From: Streptomyces sp. JHA26
Lineage (GTDB): Bacteria; Actinomycetota; Actinomycetes; Streptomycetales; Streptomycetaceae
Reading direction: 5' to 3'
NCBI RefSeq assembly: GCF_002005565.1
Contig: NZ_BDJC01000024.1
Coordinates: forward strand, 35,309 to 99,308
DNA length: 64,000 bases
Below are positions 7,886-15,680 of this stretch, piece after piece (within the stretch, counting starts at the first letter, position 1; each line of letters opens with the position of its first letter). A program made the translations under genes and the position numbers. The notes beneath the pieces were generated by a model. The model saw only the letters and a list, made by a program, of their open reading frames with translations. It made no database searches and had not been told where the DNA came from.

Positions 7886-8506
7886 ATGTCTGGATCAGGA
7901 TCAGGGATCCCCACCGTTCTCAGGCCGCGCCGCACCGCCCGGGCGAGGGGCGCGGCGGCGGCCGCCGTGGTCGCGCTGCTGGCGCTGTCGGCCGTCGGAT
8001 GCGGGGGCGGCGACACGTCGTCCACGGGTTCGTCGTCCTACGAGACCGCCACGGAGGATGCGTACACCGACGACTCGTACGGCGACGACACCTACGGCGA
8101 CGACACCTACGACGACGAAACCTACGACGACTCGTACACCGAGGACCCGGCCGACGAAGAACCGGTCGACGAAGACCCGGCCGATGAGGACCCGTTCACC
8201 GAGGACGACCCCTACGCGTCCGAGAGCGAGGCCCCCGACCCGTTCGAGTCGGGCACCTGTCTCAACGGGACGCTGCCGGACTCCACGACCGCGCAGGAGG
8301 TCGACGACGTCGAAGAGGTCGACTGCTCGGCGTCGGACGCCCACTACCGGGTGATCCAGACCTTCCCCATGACGTCCGACATGAGTGCGTGCGACGACAA
8401 CCCCCGCACCGAGTACGCGTTCTCCTACCGCTACACCCTCAACGGAGCGGCCATCAGCGAGTACGTGTACTGCCTGGTCGGGCTCGGCTCGTACGCGCGG
8501 AGTTAG
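7886..8506 (+). CDS. Acidic repeat-containing lipoprotein of unknown function
   Basis: A 206-residue predicted lipoprotein that I do not recognise as a named family. It has an Arg-rich N-terminus, a hydrophobic span and a lipobox-like SAVGC. Then comes a strongly acidic stretch with tandem Gly/Asp-Asp-Asp-Thr-Tyr pentapeptides (15-bp DNA units from 8081) and Pro-Ala-Asp-Glu repeats. The C-terminal third holds four cysteines (CLNG, DCSAS, ACDD, YCLVG), suggesting a small disulfide-bonded domain. The start is uncertain: GTG 7856, GTG 7880 and ATG 7886 are in frame, and GGAGG at 7863-7867 fits none of them well. The low-complexity linker probably spans the peptidoglycan. A TetR gene is divergent from it. 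Confidence 0.65.
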   Translation: MSGSGSGIPTVLRPRRTARARGAAAAAVVALLALSAVGCGGGDTSSTGSSSYETATEDAYTDDSYGDDTYGDDTYDDETYDDSYTEDPADEEPVDEDPADEDPFTEDDPYASESEAPDPFESGTCLNGTLPDSTTAQEVDDVEEVDCSASDAHYRVIQTFPMTSDMSACDDNPRTEYAFSYRYTLNGAAISEYVYCLVGLGSYARS

Positions 8507-8513
8507 AAGCGGG

Positions 8514-8522
8514 TTTCTAGAA
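8514..8522. promoter_or_regulatory. Third TTTCTAGAA element
   Basis: TTTCTAGAA lies eight bases after the lipoprotein stop and forms an imperfect dyad with TAGAAGC immediately before it. It matches the pair upstream of the same gene. It could be an additional operator or part of a weak terminator. Confidence 0.4.
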
Positions 8523-8663
8523 GTAACTTTCAATCCGGGGCGGGGTGGTGACAGACTGTCCGTCTGGCCGGACTCGTGTCCGTCCGTACGGCCCGGGGGG
8601 AACGTACGGGCCTCGGGTCCGGCCGGTCCGGCGTTGCGCGGGGAGGACGCGCCGCCGGACGGT

Positions 8664-9035
8664 TCAGTCGCCCCGCGGGTCGTCGTCCCGGTCGGGGTTC
8701 TTGTCCCGGTCGGAGTCCTCGTCCCGGTCGCGGTCCCTGCCCCTGTCCCCGCCCCTGTCCCGCTCCTCGCCGAGGGACTTGAGGAAGTCGGGGTTGTCGT
8801 CCGGTGCCACCCACTGACCCCGGCCCCCGCCCTGCCAGGGCCCCGCGCCGGCGGGGTGCCGCTTCTTGCCCGCGATGAGCCAGGAGATCGATCCGACCAG
8901 CGGGAACAGCAGCACGAGGATGGCCCACAGCGGCTTGGGCATGTGGCGGATGTCCTCGTCCTTCGTGCTGATGCAGTCGATGAACGCGTAGACGCTCAGC
9001 GCCAGTGGCACGAGGAACATCAGCACCCGGAGCAT
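8664..9035 (-). CDS. PLDc_N-domain membrane protein with Arg/Asp-rich tail
   Basis: A 123-residue protein. Two membrane segments (LRVLMFLVPLALSVYAFIDC and LWAILVLLFPLVGSISWLIAG) separated by a short polar loop match the PLDc_N module (the N-terminal part of cardiolipin synthases), here standing alone without a phospholipase D domain. The last 35 residues are a mixed-charge tail built almost only of Arg, Asp, Gly and Glu. Free-standing PLDc_N proteins are common in actinomycetes and have no assigned function. The gene is divergent from mqnL with about 90 bases between them. Confidence 0.75.
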   Translation of the reverse strand: MLRVLMFLVPLALSVYAFIDCISTKDEDIRHMPKPLWAILVLLFPLVGSISWLIAGKKRHPAGAGPWQGGGRGQWVAPDDNPDFLKSLGEERDRGGDRGRDRDRDEDSDRDKNPDRDDDPRGD

Positions 9036-9109
9036 GGGCCTCTCCAGCTCAAGCGGTGGGCGGGGACGCGTCACCGCCCCCAGGTACAGGGCCAGCCTAG
9101 CCGCTCGGG

Positions 9110-9115
9110 GATACT
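9110..9115 (+). promoter_or_regulatory. Putative -10 element of mqnL
   Basis: GATACT ends seven bases before the mqnL ATG, and no Shine-Dalgarno sequence is visible. This matches the leaderless layout seen at other genes in the window. Confidence 0.4.
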
Positions 9116-9122
9116 GGACCGC

Positions 9123-10580
9123 ATGGCTTACGACGATCTTCGCTCCCTGCTCAGGGCGCTGGAGCGCGAGGGCGACCTCAAGCGCATCAAGGCCGAGGTG
9201 GACCCGTACCTGGAGGTCGGGGAGATCGTCGACCGGGTGAACAAGGCCGGCGGCCCCGCCCTGCTCTTCGAGAACGTGAAGGGCTCCGCCATGCCCCTCG
9301 CGATGAACGTCTTCGGCACCGACCGGCGCCTGCTCAAGGCCCTCGGCCTGAAGGCGTACAGCGACATCTCCGACAAGATCGGCGGGCTGCTGAAGCCGGA
9401 GCTGCCGCAGGGCTTCGTCGGGATGCGCGAGGCGTTCGGCAAGCTCGGTGCGATGGCGCACGTGCCGCCGAAGAAGGTGAAGTCCGACAGCGCGCCCGTG
9501 CAGGAGGTCGTCCTGCACGGCGACGACGTGGACCTGGAGCGGCTGCCCGCCCTGTTCACGTGGCCCGACGACGGCGGCTCCTTCTTCAACCTGGGGCTCA
9601 CCCACACCAAGGACCCGGAGACGGGCGTCCGCAACCTGGGCCTGTACCGGCTCCAGCGCCACGACAAGCGCACCATCGGCATGCACTGGCAGATCCACAA
9701 GGACAGCCGCAACCACTACCAGGTGGCGGCCCGGCGCGGCGAGCGCCTGCCCGTCGCCATCGCCTTCGGCTGCCCGCCCGCCGTGACCTACGCCTCCACC
9801 GCTCCCCTCCCCGGCGACATCGACGAGTACCTCTTCGCCGGCTTCGTGCAGGGCAAGCGGATCGAGATGGTCGACTGCAAGACCGTGCCGCTCCAGGTCC
9901 CGGCCAACGCCGAGGTCGTGCTGGAGGGCTGGCTGGAGCCCGGCGAGATGCTGCCCGAGGGCCCCTTCGGCGACCACACCGGCTTCTACACGCCCCAGGA
10001 GCCCTTCCCGGCCCTGACGATCGACTGCGTGACGATGCGGAAGCGCCCGCTGCTCCAGTCGATCGTCGTCGGCCGGCCGCCGACGGAGGACGGGCCGCTG
10101 GGGCGGGCGACGGAGCGCTTCTTCCTCCCGCTCCTCAAGATCATCGTCCCGGACATCGTGGACTACCACCTCCCGGAGGCGGGCGGCTTCCACAACTGTG
10201 CGATCGTGTCGATCGACAAGAAGTACCCCAAACACGCCCAGAAGGTGATGCACGCCATCTGGGGCGCCCACATGATGTCCCTGACCAAGCTGATCGTGGT
10301 CGTCGACGCCGACTGCGACGTCCACGACCTGCACGAGGTCGCCTGGCGCGCGCTCGGCAACACCGACTACGCCCGCGACCTCACCGTCGTCGAGGGCCCG
10401 GTCGACCACCTCGACCACGCCTCCTACCAGCAGTTCTGGGGCGGCAAGGCGGGCATCGACGCGACGAAGAAGCTCCCCGAGGAGGGGTACACGCGGGACG
10501 GGGGCTGGCCGGACATGGTGCTGTCCGACCCGGAGACATCCGAACGGGTGACGCGACGCTGGAAGGAATACGGCCTGTGA
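9123..10580 (+). CDS. mqnL: UbiD-family decarboxylase of late menaquinone biosynthesis (MqnL)
   Basis: A 485-residue UbiD-family protein, normal length for the family. UbiD enzymes use prenylated FMN to decarboxylate aromatic acids. In the futalosine route the prenylated 1,4-dihydroxy-6-naphthoate must lose its carboxyl group, and the gene assigned to this step (MqnL) sits with the prenyltransferase MqnP and the prenyl-FMN synthase MqnM, exactly as here. Recognisable family segments include the substrate/cofactor region around GLYRLQRHDKRTIGMHW and EGPFGDHTGFYTP, which carries the conserved Glu-Gly-Pro-Phe-Gly-(Asp/Glu). The assignment to naphthoate rather than another aromatic acid rests on gene context. 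Confidence 0.9.
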   Translation: MAYDDLRSLLRALEREGDLKRIKAEVDPYLEVGEIVDRVNKAGGPALLFENVKGSAMPLAMNVFGTDRRLLKALGLKAYSDISDKIGGLLKPELPQGFVGMREAFGKLGAMAHVPPKKVKSDSAPVQEVVLHGDDVDLERLPALFTWPDDGGSFFNLGLTHTKDPETGVRNLGLYRLQRHDKRTIGMHWQIHKDSRNHYQVAARRGERLPVAIAFGCPPAVTYASTAPLPGDIDEYLFAGFVQGKRIEMVDCKTVPLQVPANAEVVLEGWLEPGEMLPEGPFGDHTGFYTPQEPFPALTIDCVTMRKRPLLQSIVVGRPPTEDGPLGRATERFFLPLLKIIVPDIVDYHLPEAGGFHNCAIVSIDKKYPKHAQKVMHAIWGAHMMSLTKLIVVVDADCDVHDLHEVAWRALGNTDYARDLTVVEGPVDHLDHASYQQFWGGKAGIDATKKLPEEGYTRDGGWPDMVLSDPETSERVTRRWKEYGL

Positions 10581-10677
10581 CAGTCGAGGTCATGAGGGAG
10601 CGCGGCACCGCACCGGCGGGGCCTGTCCGCCGGTGCGGAGGCGGTCCGGTCGAGCGCCGTGGGACGGGGCACGGACT

Positions 10678-11580
10678 GTGAGCGCCTCCGCCGCCGCGAT
10701 GCCGCAGCCGGGCCGCACCAGGGCGTTCCTGCGCCTGGTGATGATCGAGCACTCGGTCTTCGCGCTGCCCTTCGCCTACATCGCCTCCCTCACCGCGATG
10801 TACGAGTGGGACGAGAACATCCACTGGGGCCGGCTGCTCCTGGTCACCGTCGCCATGGTCGGCCTGCGCACCTTCGCGATGGCCGTCAACCGGATCATCG
10901 ACCGCGAGATCGACGCCCGCAACCCGCGCACCGCCCACCGCGAGCTGGTCACCGGCGCGATGTCGGTCAGGCACGCCTGGACCGGCGCGCTGATCGCCCT
11001 GGTCGTCTTCCTGGGCGCGGCGGCCCTGCTCAACCCCCTCTGCCTGGCCCTCGCCCCGGTGGCCGTCGTGCCGATGGTGGTCTACCCGTACGGCAAGCGG
11101 TTCACCAACTTCCCGCAGGCCATCCTCGGCCTCGCGCAGGCCATGGGGCCCATCGGCGGTTGGCTCGCGATCACGGGCGAGTGGTCCTGGGAGGCGGTGA
11201 TCCTCGGTCTCGCGGTCGGCATCTGGATCGGCGGCTTCGACCTGATCTACGCCTGCCAGGACGTCGAGACCGACCGGCAGGTCGGCGTGAAGTCCGTCCC
11301 GGCCCGCTTCGGCATCCCCGCCGCCATCTGGGGAGCCCGCGCCTGCCACACGGTCACCACCGCCCTGCTCGTCTGGTACGCCCTCGCCACCGGCGCCGGC
11401 GCGTTCTTCTGGCTCGGCCTGGTCATCGTCGCGGGCGCCTTCCTCTACGAGCACACCATCGTCCGCCCCACCGACCTGACCCGCCTCAACAGGGCGTTCT
11501 TCAGCGTCAACGGCTTCATCGGTATCAGCCTCTTCGTGTGCGCGCTGATCGATCTACTGGTGCGCGGGCTCACGGTGTAG
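10678..11580 (+). CDS. mqnP: UbiA-family prenyltransferase (MqnP)
   Basis: A 300-residue polytopic prenyltransferase. Two Asp-rich motifs for Mg-diphosphate binding are visible: NRIIDREIDARNPRTAHREL from residue 71, and ACQDVETDRQVG around Asp195. Together with about eight to nine hydrophobic helices these define the UbiA superfamily. The likely reaction is transfer of a polyprenyl chain to 1,4-dihydroxy-6-naphthoate in the futalosine menaquinone pathway, based on its place between mqnL and mqnM. The GTG at 10678 was used as the start. ATG 10699 is an alternative, since neither has a strong ribosome-binding site. It is about 100 bases downstream of mqnL. Confidence 0.9.
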   Translation: MSASAAAMPQPGRTRAFLRLVMIEHSVFALPFAYIASLTAMYEWDENIHWGRLLLVTVAMVGLRTFAMAVNRIIDREIDARNPRTAHRELVTGAMSVRHAWTGALIALVVFLGAAALLNPLCLALAPVAVVPMVVYPYGKRFTNFPQAILGLAQAMGPIGGWLAITGEWSWEAVILGLAVGIWIGGFDLIYACQDVETDRQVGVKSVPARFGIPAAIWGARACHTVTTALLVWYALATGAGAFFWLGLVIVAGAFLYEHTIVRPTDLTRLNRAFFSVNGFIGISLFVCALIDLLVRGLTV

Positions 11581-11658
11581 CCCCTTCAGGTGACGTCGGC
11601 GGAGCCGCCGTGTCCACCCGCTCGAGAACTCGTCCGTTGAACGGGCCTTGATCGGGTT

Positions 11659-11749
11659 CTGCTCCCCGCACCAGCGGGGATGGCCCGAGCGCTACGCCCA
11701 TGAACCGGTTGACGGTCAAGGTGCTCCCCGCACCTGCGGGGATCGCTGT
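11659..11749 (+). CRISPR. Two-repeat, one-spacer CRISPR relic, type I-E-like repeat
   Basis: Two 29-base units (11659-11687 and 11721-11749) agree at 23 of 29 positions. They share the uninterrupted core TGCTCCCCGCACC, then GCGGGGAT, with the CCCCGC/GCGGGG stem typical of type I-E repeats. A 33-base spacer separates them, so the period is 62, close to the 61 of type I-E arrays. No leader, third repeat or cas gene is seen nearby. It lies between mqnP and mqnM and looks like the decayed remains of an array or an off-site repeat pair. Confidence 0.7.
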
Positions 11750-11782
11750 CCGGCCGCCCGACACGCACGGAGGGCGGCCGGA

Positions 11783-11788
11783 TAGGCT
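11783..11788 (+). promoter_or_regulatory. Putative -10 element of mqnM (leaderless)
   Basis: TAGGCT is followed by exactly six bases and then the GTG start codon. There is no Shine-Dalgarno sequence, so a leaderless transcript is likely. Confidence 0.5.
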
Positions 11789-11794
11789 CAAGAT

Positions 11795-12478
11795 GTGAAC
11801 CCAGGAAAATCGCAGCGCGTGCCTTGGATCGTGGGGGTGTCCGGGGCCTCCGGCACCCCGTACGCCGCCGCCGTGCTGCGGGCGCTGCTCGCGGCCGGCG
11901 AGAACGTCGACCTGGTGGTCAGCCGGGCCTCGCGGCTCACCCTGCTCGACGAGACCGGCATCTCCTTCCGCGACGCCCACTGGCAGCAGGACCTGCGCGA
12001 GTGGCTGGCCCGCGGAGCCGACGGCAAGCCGGGCACCTTCGACGTCGGCCTCGACGGCGACCGGGTACGGCACTGGAGCGCGGGCGACCTCGCGGCCGGG
12101 CCGTCCTCGGGGTCGTACCCCGCCAAGGGCATGCTGATCGTCCCCGCCTCCACGGCCTGCGTGGCCGGGGTCGCGCTGGGGCTGTCGAAGGACCTGTTGC
12201 AGCGGGCGGCGAGCGTGACCCTGAAGGAGGGGCGCACACTGGTCGTGGCCGTGCGGGAGACCCCGTTGGACGGCCGGACGCTGCGGCACCTGGTGGCCCT
12301 GGACGACGCGGGCGCGAGCGTGGTGCCCGCCTCCCCGGCCTTCTACGCGGGGGCGACGCACATCCAGGACCTGGTGGACTTCGTCGCCGGACGCGTCCTG
12401 GACGCGGCGGGCGTCGAGCACGGCCTGTACCGCCGCTGGCGCGGCGAGCTCGGCGGAGGGTCGCGCACCACCGGCTGA
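11795..12478 (+). CDS. mqnM: UbiX-family flavin prenyltransferase (MqnM)
   Basis: A 227-residue UbiX/PAD1-type flavoprotein. The N-terminal signature VGVSGASGTPYAAAVLRALL binds FMN phosphate. The segment KGMLIVPASTACVAGVALG and the later RETPLDGRTLRHL are also family hallmarks. UbiX makes prenylated FMN, the cofactor of UbiD-type decarboxylases, so this protein most likely serves MqnL encoded nearby. The protein is a little longer than E. coli UbiX, mainly through an insert rich in charged residues around positions 60-100. The GTG start sits six bases after a -10-like TAGGCT, consistent with leaderless expression. Confidence 0.9.
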   Translation: MNPGKSQRVPWIVGVSGASGTPYAAAVLRALLAAGENVDLVVSRASRLTLLDETGISFRDAHWQQDLREWLARGADGKPGTFDVGLDGDRVRHWSAGDLAAGPSSGSYPAKGMLIVPASTACVAGVALGLSKDLLQRAASVTLKEGRTLVVAVRETPLDGRTLRHLVALDDAGASVVPASPAFYAGATHIQDLVDFVAGRVLDAAGVEHGLYRRWRGELGGGSRTTG

Positions 12479-12581
12479 GCACGAAAGCACACCCCACGAG
12501 AACACCCCCACGGCAACACCCCACGAGCACCATCTCCCCCACACGTATCTTCAGACCTCTTCAGCGGAAGGCTTCGATCGC

Positions 12582-13040
12582 ATGGACGCGGTGGACAGGC
12601 AGCTCATCCAGGCCCTGAGGGAGAACGGACGGGCCTCCTACGCGGAACTGGGGCGCCTCGTCGGGCTGTCGGGCCCCAGCGTCACCGACCGCATCAACCG
12701 GCTGGAGGCGGCCGGTGTCATCACCGGCTACCGGGCCACCGTCGACTCCGCGTCGCTCGGCCTCGGCGTCACCGCCCTGGTCGGCGTCTCGCTCTCCGAC
12801 GCCGCCGACCACGAGGACGTCGCGCAGCGGCTGCGGGACCTGCGGGAGATCGAGGACTGCTGGTTCATCGCCGGCGACGACTCCTACATGCTCAAGGTGC
12901 GCGCGGCCGACGTGGACGGCCTGGAGAGCATCATCCGCCGGCTGTCCGGCACGAAGGGCGTGTCCAGGACCCGTACCACCATCGTGCTCTCCACCAAGTG
13001 GGAGAACCGGGTCGGTGAGCTGCCCGAAGAGGTCCAGTAG
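12582..13040 (+). CDS. Lrp/AsnC family transcriptional regulator
   Basis: A 152-residue regulator of standard Lrp length. The N-terminal HTH is clear (MDAVDRQLIQALRENGRASYAELGRLVGLSGPSVTDRINRLEAAGVI, given here as the span of residues 1-47), followed by the RAM effector-binding domain beginning at GYRATVD. It lies between mqnM and mqnE, facing the same way. Lrp proteins sense amino acids or related small molecules and often control neighbouring genes. Regulation of menaquinone genes is possible but only inferred from position. Confidence 0.9.
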   Translation: MDAVDRQLIQALRENGRASYAELGRLVGLSGPSVTDRINRLEAAGVITGYRATVDSASLGLGVTALVGVSLSDAADHEDVAQRLRDLREIEDCWFIAGDDSYMLKVRAADVDGLESIIRRLSGTKGVSRTRTTIVLSTKWENRVGELPEEVQ

Positions 13041-13127
13041 CCGGGGCACGGAGCGCCGTTCGGGGGTCCCCCCGCCCGAAGGGTGGGGGAGTACGGTTGA
13101 CGAGTTCGTCTCAGAAAGAGGTATCGC

Positions 13128-14291
13128 ATGGACGCCGGGCTCAAGCGCGAGCTGGAGGAGAAGGTGCGGGCGAGCGTCCGCCTGACCCGCGAGGACGGCA
13201 TCGCGCTGTACGAGTCGGACGACCTGGCCTGGCTCGGCGGCCTCGCGCACGAGGTGCGGACGCGGAAGAACGGCGACGTCGTCCACTTCAACGTCAACCG
13301 TCACCTCAACATGACCAACGTGTGCACGGCGTCCTGCGCCTACTGCTCCTTCCAGCGCAAGCCGGGGGAGAAGGACGCCTACACGATGCGCATCGAGGAG
13401 GCGGTGAAGCTCGCCAAGGCGATGGAGGGCGAGAACCTCACCGAGCTGCACATCGTCAACGGACTGCACCCGAACCTGCCGTGGCGCTACTACCCGCGCT
13501 CGCTGCGCGAACTGAAGGCCGCGCTGCCGGGCGTGTCGCTGAAGGCGTTCACGGCCACCGAGATCCACCACTTCGAGACGATCTCCGGGATGTCCGCCTC
13601 CGACATCCTCGACGAGCTGATCGACGCCGGTCTGGAGTCCCTCACCGGCGGCGGCGCGGAGATCTTCGACTGGGAGGTGCGGCAGCACATCGTCGACCAC
13701 CGCACCCACTGGGAGGACTGGTCGCGCATCCACCGCCTGGCGCACGAGAAGGGGCTCAAGACCCCGTGCACCATGCTCTACGGCCACATCGAGGAGCCCC
13801 GCCACCGCGTGGACCACGTGCTGCGGCTGCGTGAGCTGCAGGACGAGACGAACGGCTTCCAGGTCTTCATCCCGCTGCGCTACCAGCACGACTTCGTGGA
13901 CATGAAGGACGGCAAGATCCGCAACCGGCTCCAGGCGCGGACGCAGATGGCGACCGGCGCGGAGGCGCTGAAGACCTTCGCGGTGTCGCGGCTGCTGTTC
14001 GACAACGTCCCGCACGTCAAGGTCTTCTGGGTCATGCACGGCGTCCGGACCGCACAGCTCGCGCTCCAGCACGGCGCCGACGACATGGACGGGTCGGTCG
14101 TCGAGTACAAGATCACGCACGACGCGGACAACTACGGCACGCCGAACAAGCTGACCCGCGAGGACCTGCTCGACCTGATCCGCGACGCCGGGTTCCGCCC
14201 CGTCGAGCGGAACACGCGGTACGAGATCATCCGGGAGTACGAGGGCCCCGACCCGGCGCGTCGCGACGCGCCGCAGCCGATGCGGGTGTGA
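13128..14291 (+). CDS. mqnE: Aminofutalosine synthase, radical SAM (MqnE)
   Basis: A 387-residue radical SAM enzyme. The cluster motif CTASCAYC places the three iron-sulfur cysteines at 66, 70 and 73. The upstream segment VNRHLNMTNVC and the later TMLYGHIEEPRHRVDHVLRL fit MqnE and distinguish it from MqnC, which reads NYTNVCVTACKFC. MqnE joins the MqnA product, 3-[(1-carboxyvinyl)oxy]benzoate, to the SAM-derived adenosyl radical to form aminofutalosine. A good ribosome-binding site (GAAAGAGG) precedes the ATG. An 18-base palindrome (14255-14272) lies inside the last codons and could contribute to termination. Confidence 0.95.
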   Translation: MDAGLKRELEEKVRASVRLTREDGIALYESDDLAWLGGLAHEVRTRKNGDVVHFNVNRHLNMTNVCTASCAYCSFQRKPGEKDAYTMRIEEAVKLAKAMEGENLTELHIVNGLHPNLPWRYYPRSLRELKAALPGVSLKAFTATEIHHFETISGMSASDILDELIDAGLESLTGGGAEIFDWEVRQHIVDHRTHWEDWSRIHRLAHEKGLKTPCTMLYGHIEEPRHRVDHVLRLRELQDETNGFQVFIPLRYQHDFVDMKDGKIRNRLQARTQMATGAEALKTFAVSRLLFDNVPHVKVFWVMHGVRTAQLALQHGADDMDGSVVEYKITHDADNYGTPNKLTREDLLDLIRDAGFRPVERNTRYEIIREYEGPDPARRDAPQPMRV

Positions 14292-14362
14292 ACGGGCGGT
14301 AGTCCCCCGTCGGCCCGCACCCGGCCAGGGATCCGCGCCCCCGCGGCGGGTACCCGCACCCC

Positions 14363-15046
14363 ATGGCCACCACCCGAGCTCCCGAGGACGCCTACACGGC
14401 GGAGCCCTTCGTTCCCGAGCGCGGCGGCCTGACCGCCCTCCGCGAGGCCGCCGCCGGCTGCCGCGGCTGCCCGCTGCACCGGGACGCCACACAGACCGTG
14501 TTCGGCGCCGGCACGGCGGACGCGCGCGTCATGCTCGTCGGCGAGCAGCCCGGTGACCAGGAGGACCGCCAGGGCAGGCCCTTCGTCGGGCCCGCCGGCA
14601 GACTCCTCGACCGGGCCCTGGCCGAAGCCGGCATCGACCCGGCGGACGCGTACGTCACCAACGCCGTCAAGCACTTCAAGTTCACACAGGCCGGGCCGGG
14701 CAAGCGCCGTGTCCACAAGGCGCCCGCCCGGCGCGAGACGACGGCGTGCGGGCCGTGGCTGGCCGCCGAGCTCGCCGTGGTGGAGCCCGAACTGATCGTG
14801 GTGCTCGGCGCCACGGCCGGGAAGGCGCTGCTCGGCCCGTCGTTCCGGGTCACGCAGGTGCGCGGCACTGTCCTGGAGGAGGAGATCCACGGGCGGTTCG
14901 AGAGGCTGGTGCCGACGGTGCACCCGTCGGCGGTGCTGCGGGCGGACGACCGGGAGGGCGCCTACCGGGGTCTGGTCTCCGACCTGGAGGTGGCGGCGCG
15001 GGTCCTGGCGGGGGACCCTTCCGGGAACCGGAGGGGTAATAGTTAG
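14363..15046 (+). CDS. udgX: UdgX-type uracil-DNA glycosylase
   Basis: A 227-residue uracil-DNA glycosylase superfamily protein. It carries the UdgX hallmarks: the active-site motif GEQPGDQED (residues 60-68), and the KRRVH loop (residues 114-118) whose His118 corresponds to the histidine that forms a covalent bond with uracil-containing DNA in mycobacterial UdgX. Cys33, Cys36 and Cys129 are candidate iron-sulfur ligands. At the place of a further cysteine in family 4 enzymes it reads NAVKHFKF. It would recognise uracil in DNA and form a tight or covalent complex rather than turn over quickly. It follows mqnE by 71 bases with no clear functional link. Confidence 0.9.
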   Translation: MATTRAPEDAYTAEPFVPERGGLTALREAAAGCRGCPLHRDATQTVFGAGTADARVMLVGEQPGDQEDRQGRPFVGPAGRLLDRALAEAGIDPADAYVTNAVKHFKFTQAGPGKRRVHKAPARRETTACGPWLAAELAVVEPELIVVLGATAGKALLGPSFRVTQVRGTVLEEEIHGRFERLVPTVHPSAVLRADDREGAYRGLVSDLEVAARVLAGDPSGNRRGNS

Positions 15047-15049
15047 TAT
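15044..15049 (+). promoter_or_regulatory. Putative -10 element of the GNAT gene (leaderless)
   Basis: TAGTAT overlaps the last bases of the udgX gene and is followed by six bases and then GTG. The spacing is the same as at mqnM and mqnA. Confidence 0.5.
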
Positions 15050-15055
15050 GGCCTC

Positions 15056-15580
15056 GTGCCGCTTACTTTCACGCTCGACCCCGCCCTGACCCCCGAACTG
15101 CGCGACGGCGTCCTCGACCTGTGGACCGACGTGACCAACGCCGGCGGCTCCGTGGGCTTCGTACCGACGGTGACCCGGGAGGACATCCGCCCCGAGCTGG
15201 TCAGGCACATGGTGGCCATGGCCGAGGGCCGCACCCGGCTCCTCGTCGGACACGACGAGGAGGGGCGGGTGGCCGCCACCGCGTTCCTCACCCTCAACAC
15301 GCACCGGCTGATGACCCACTGGCTGTGGCTCTACACGGTGATGGTCCACCCGCGCCACCAGGGCCGGGGGTACGGCCGGGACCTGATGACCGCCGCCGCC
15401 GACGCGGCCCGCGCCCACGACGGCATCGAGGCGATCCGGCTCACCTGTCGGGGCGGCCTCGGCCTGGAGCGGTTCTACGCGTCCTGCGGCTACAAGGAGG
15501 TCGGCCGGGTGCCCGGCGCGATCCGGGTGGCGCCGGACGACGACCGGGACGACATCACGATGCTGCTGCCGCTGACCTGA
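15056..15580 (+). CDS. GNAT-family N-acetyltransferase
   Basis: A 174-residue acetyltransferase. The acetyl-CoA-binding motif A is seen as VMVHPRHQGRGYGRDLMTAA, containing the Q/R-x-x-G-x-G/A pattern, and motif B follows as RFYASCGYKEVGRVPGAI. The protein resembles the small-molecule GNATs common in Streptomyces, and the substrate cannot be predicted. The GTG start lies six bases behind a TAGTAT box, so it is probably leaderless and expressed independently of udgX. Confidence 0.85.
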   Translation: MPLTFTLDPALTPELRDGVLDLWTDVTNAGGSVGFVPTVTREDIRPELVRHMVAMAEGRTRLLVGHDEEGRVAATAFLTLNTHRLMTHWLWLYTVMVHPRHQGRGYGRDLMTAAADAARAHDGIEAIRLTCRGGLGLERFYASCGYKEVGRVPGAIRVAPDDDRDDITMLLPLT

Positions 15581-15680
15581 GCGCACCACCCCGACTGAGG
15601 CGCACGGGCCCCGGCGTGCTTCACTGGACGGTGCCCATTTGGGTACGTTCCGGCCTCCCCCAACGGAAGAGTGGATTGAG

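Noticed and set aside
14255..14272. 18-base palindrome in the end of mqnE as a specific operator
   Set aside because: It encodes the Ala-Arg-Arg-Asp-Ala stretch of the mqnE tail and can arise from codon choice. It was only noted as a possible contributor to termination.
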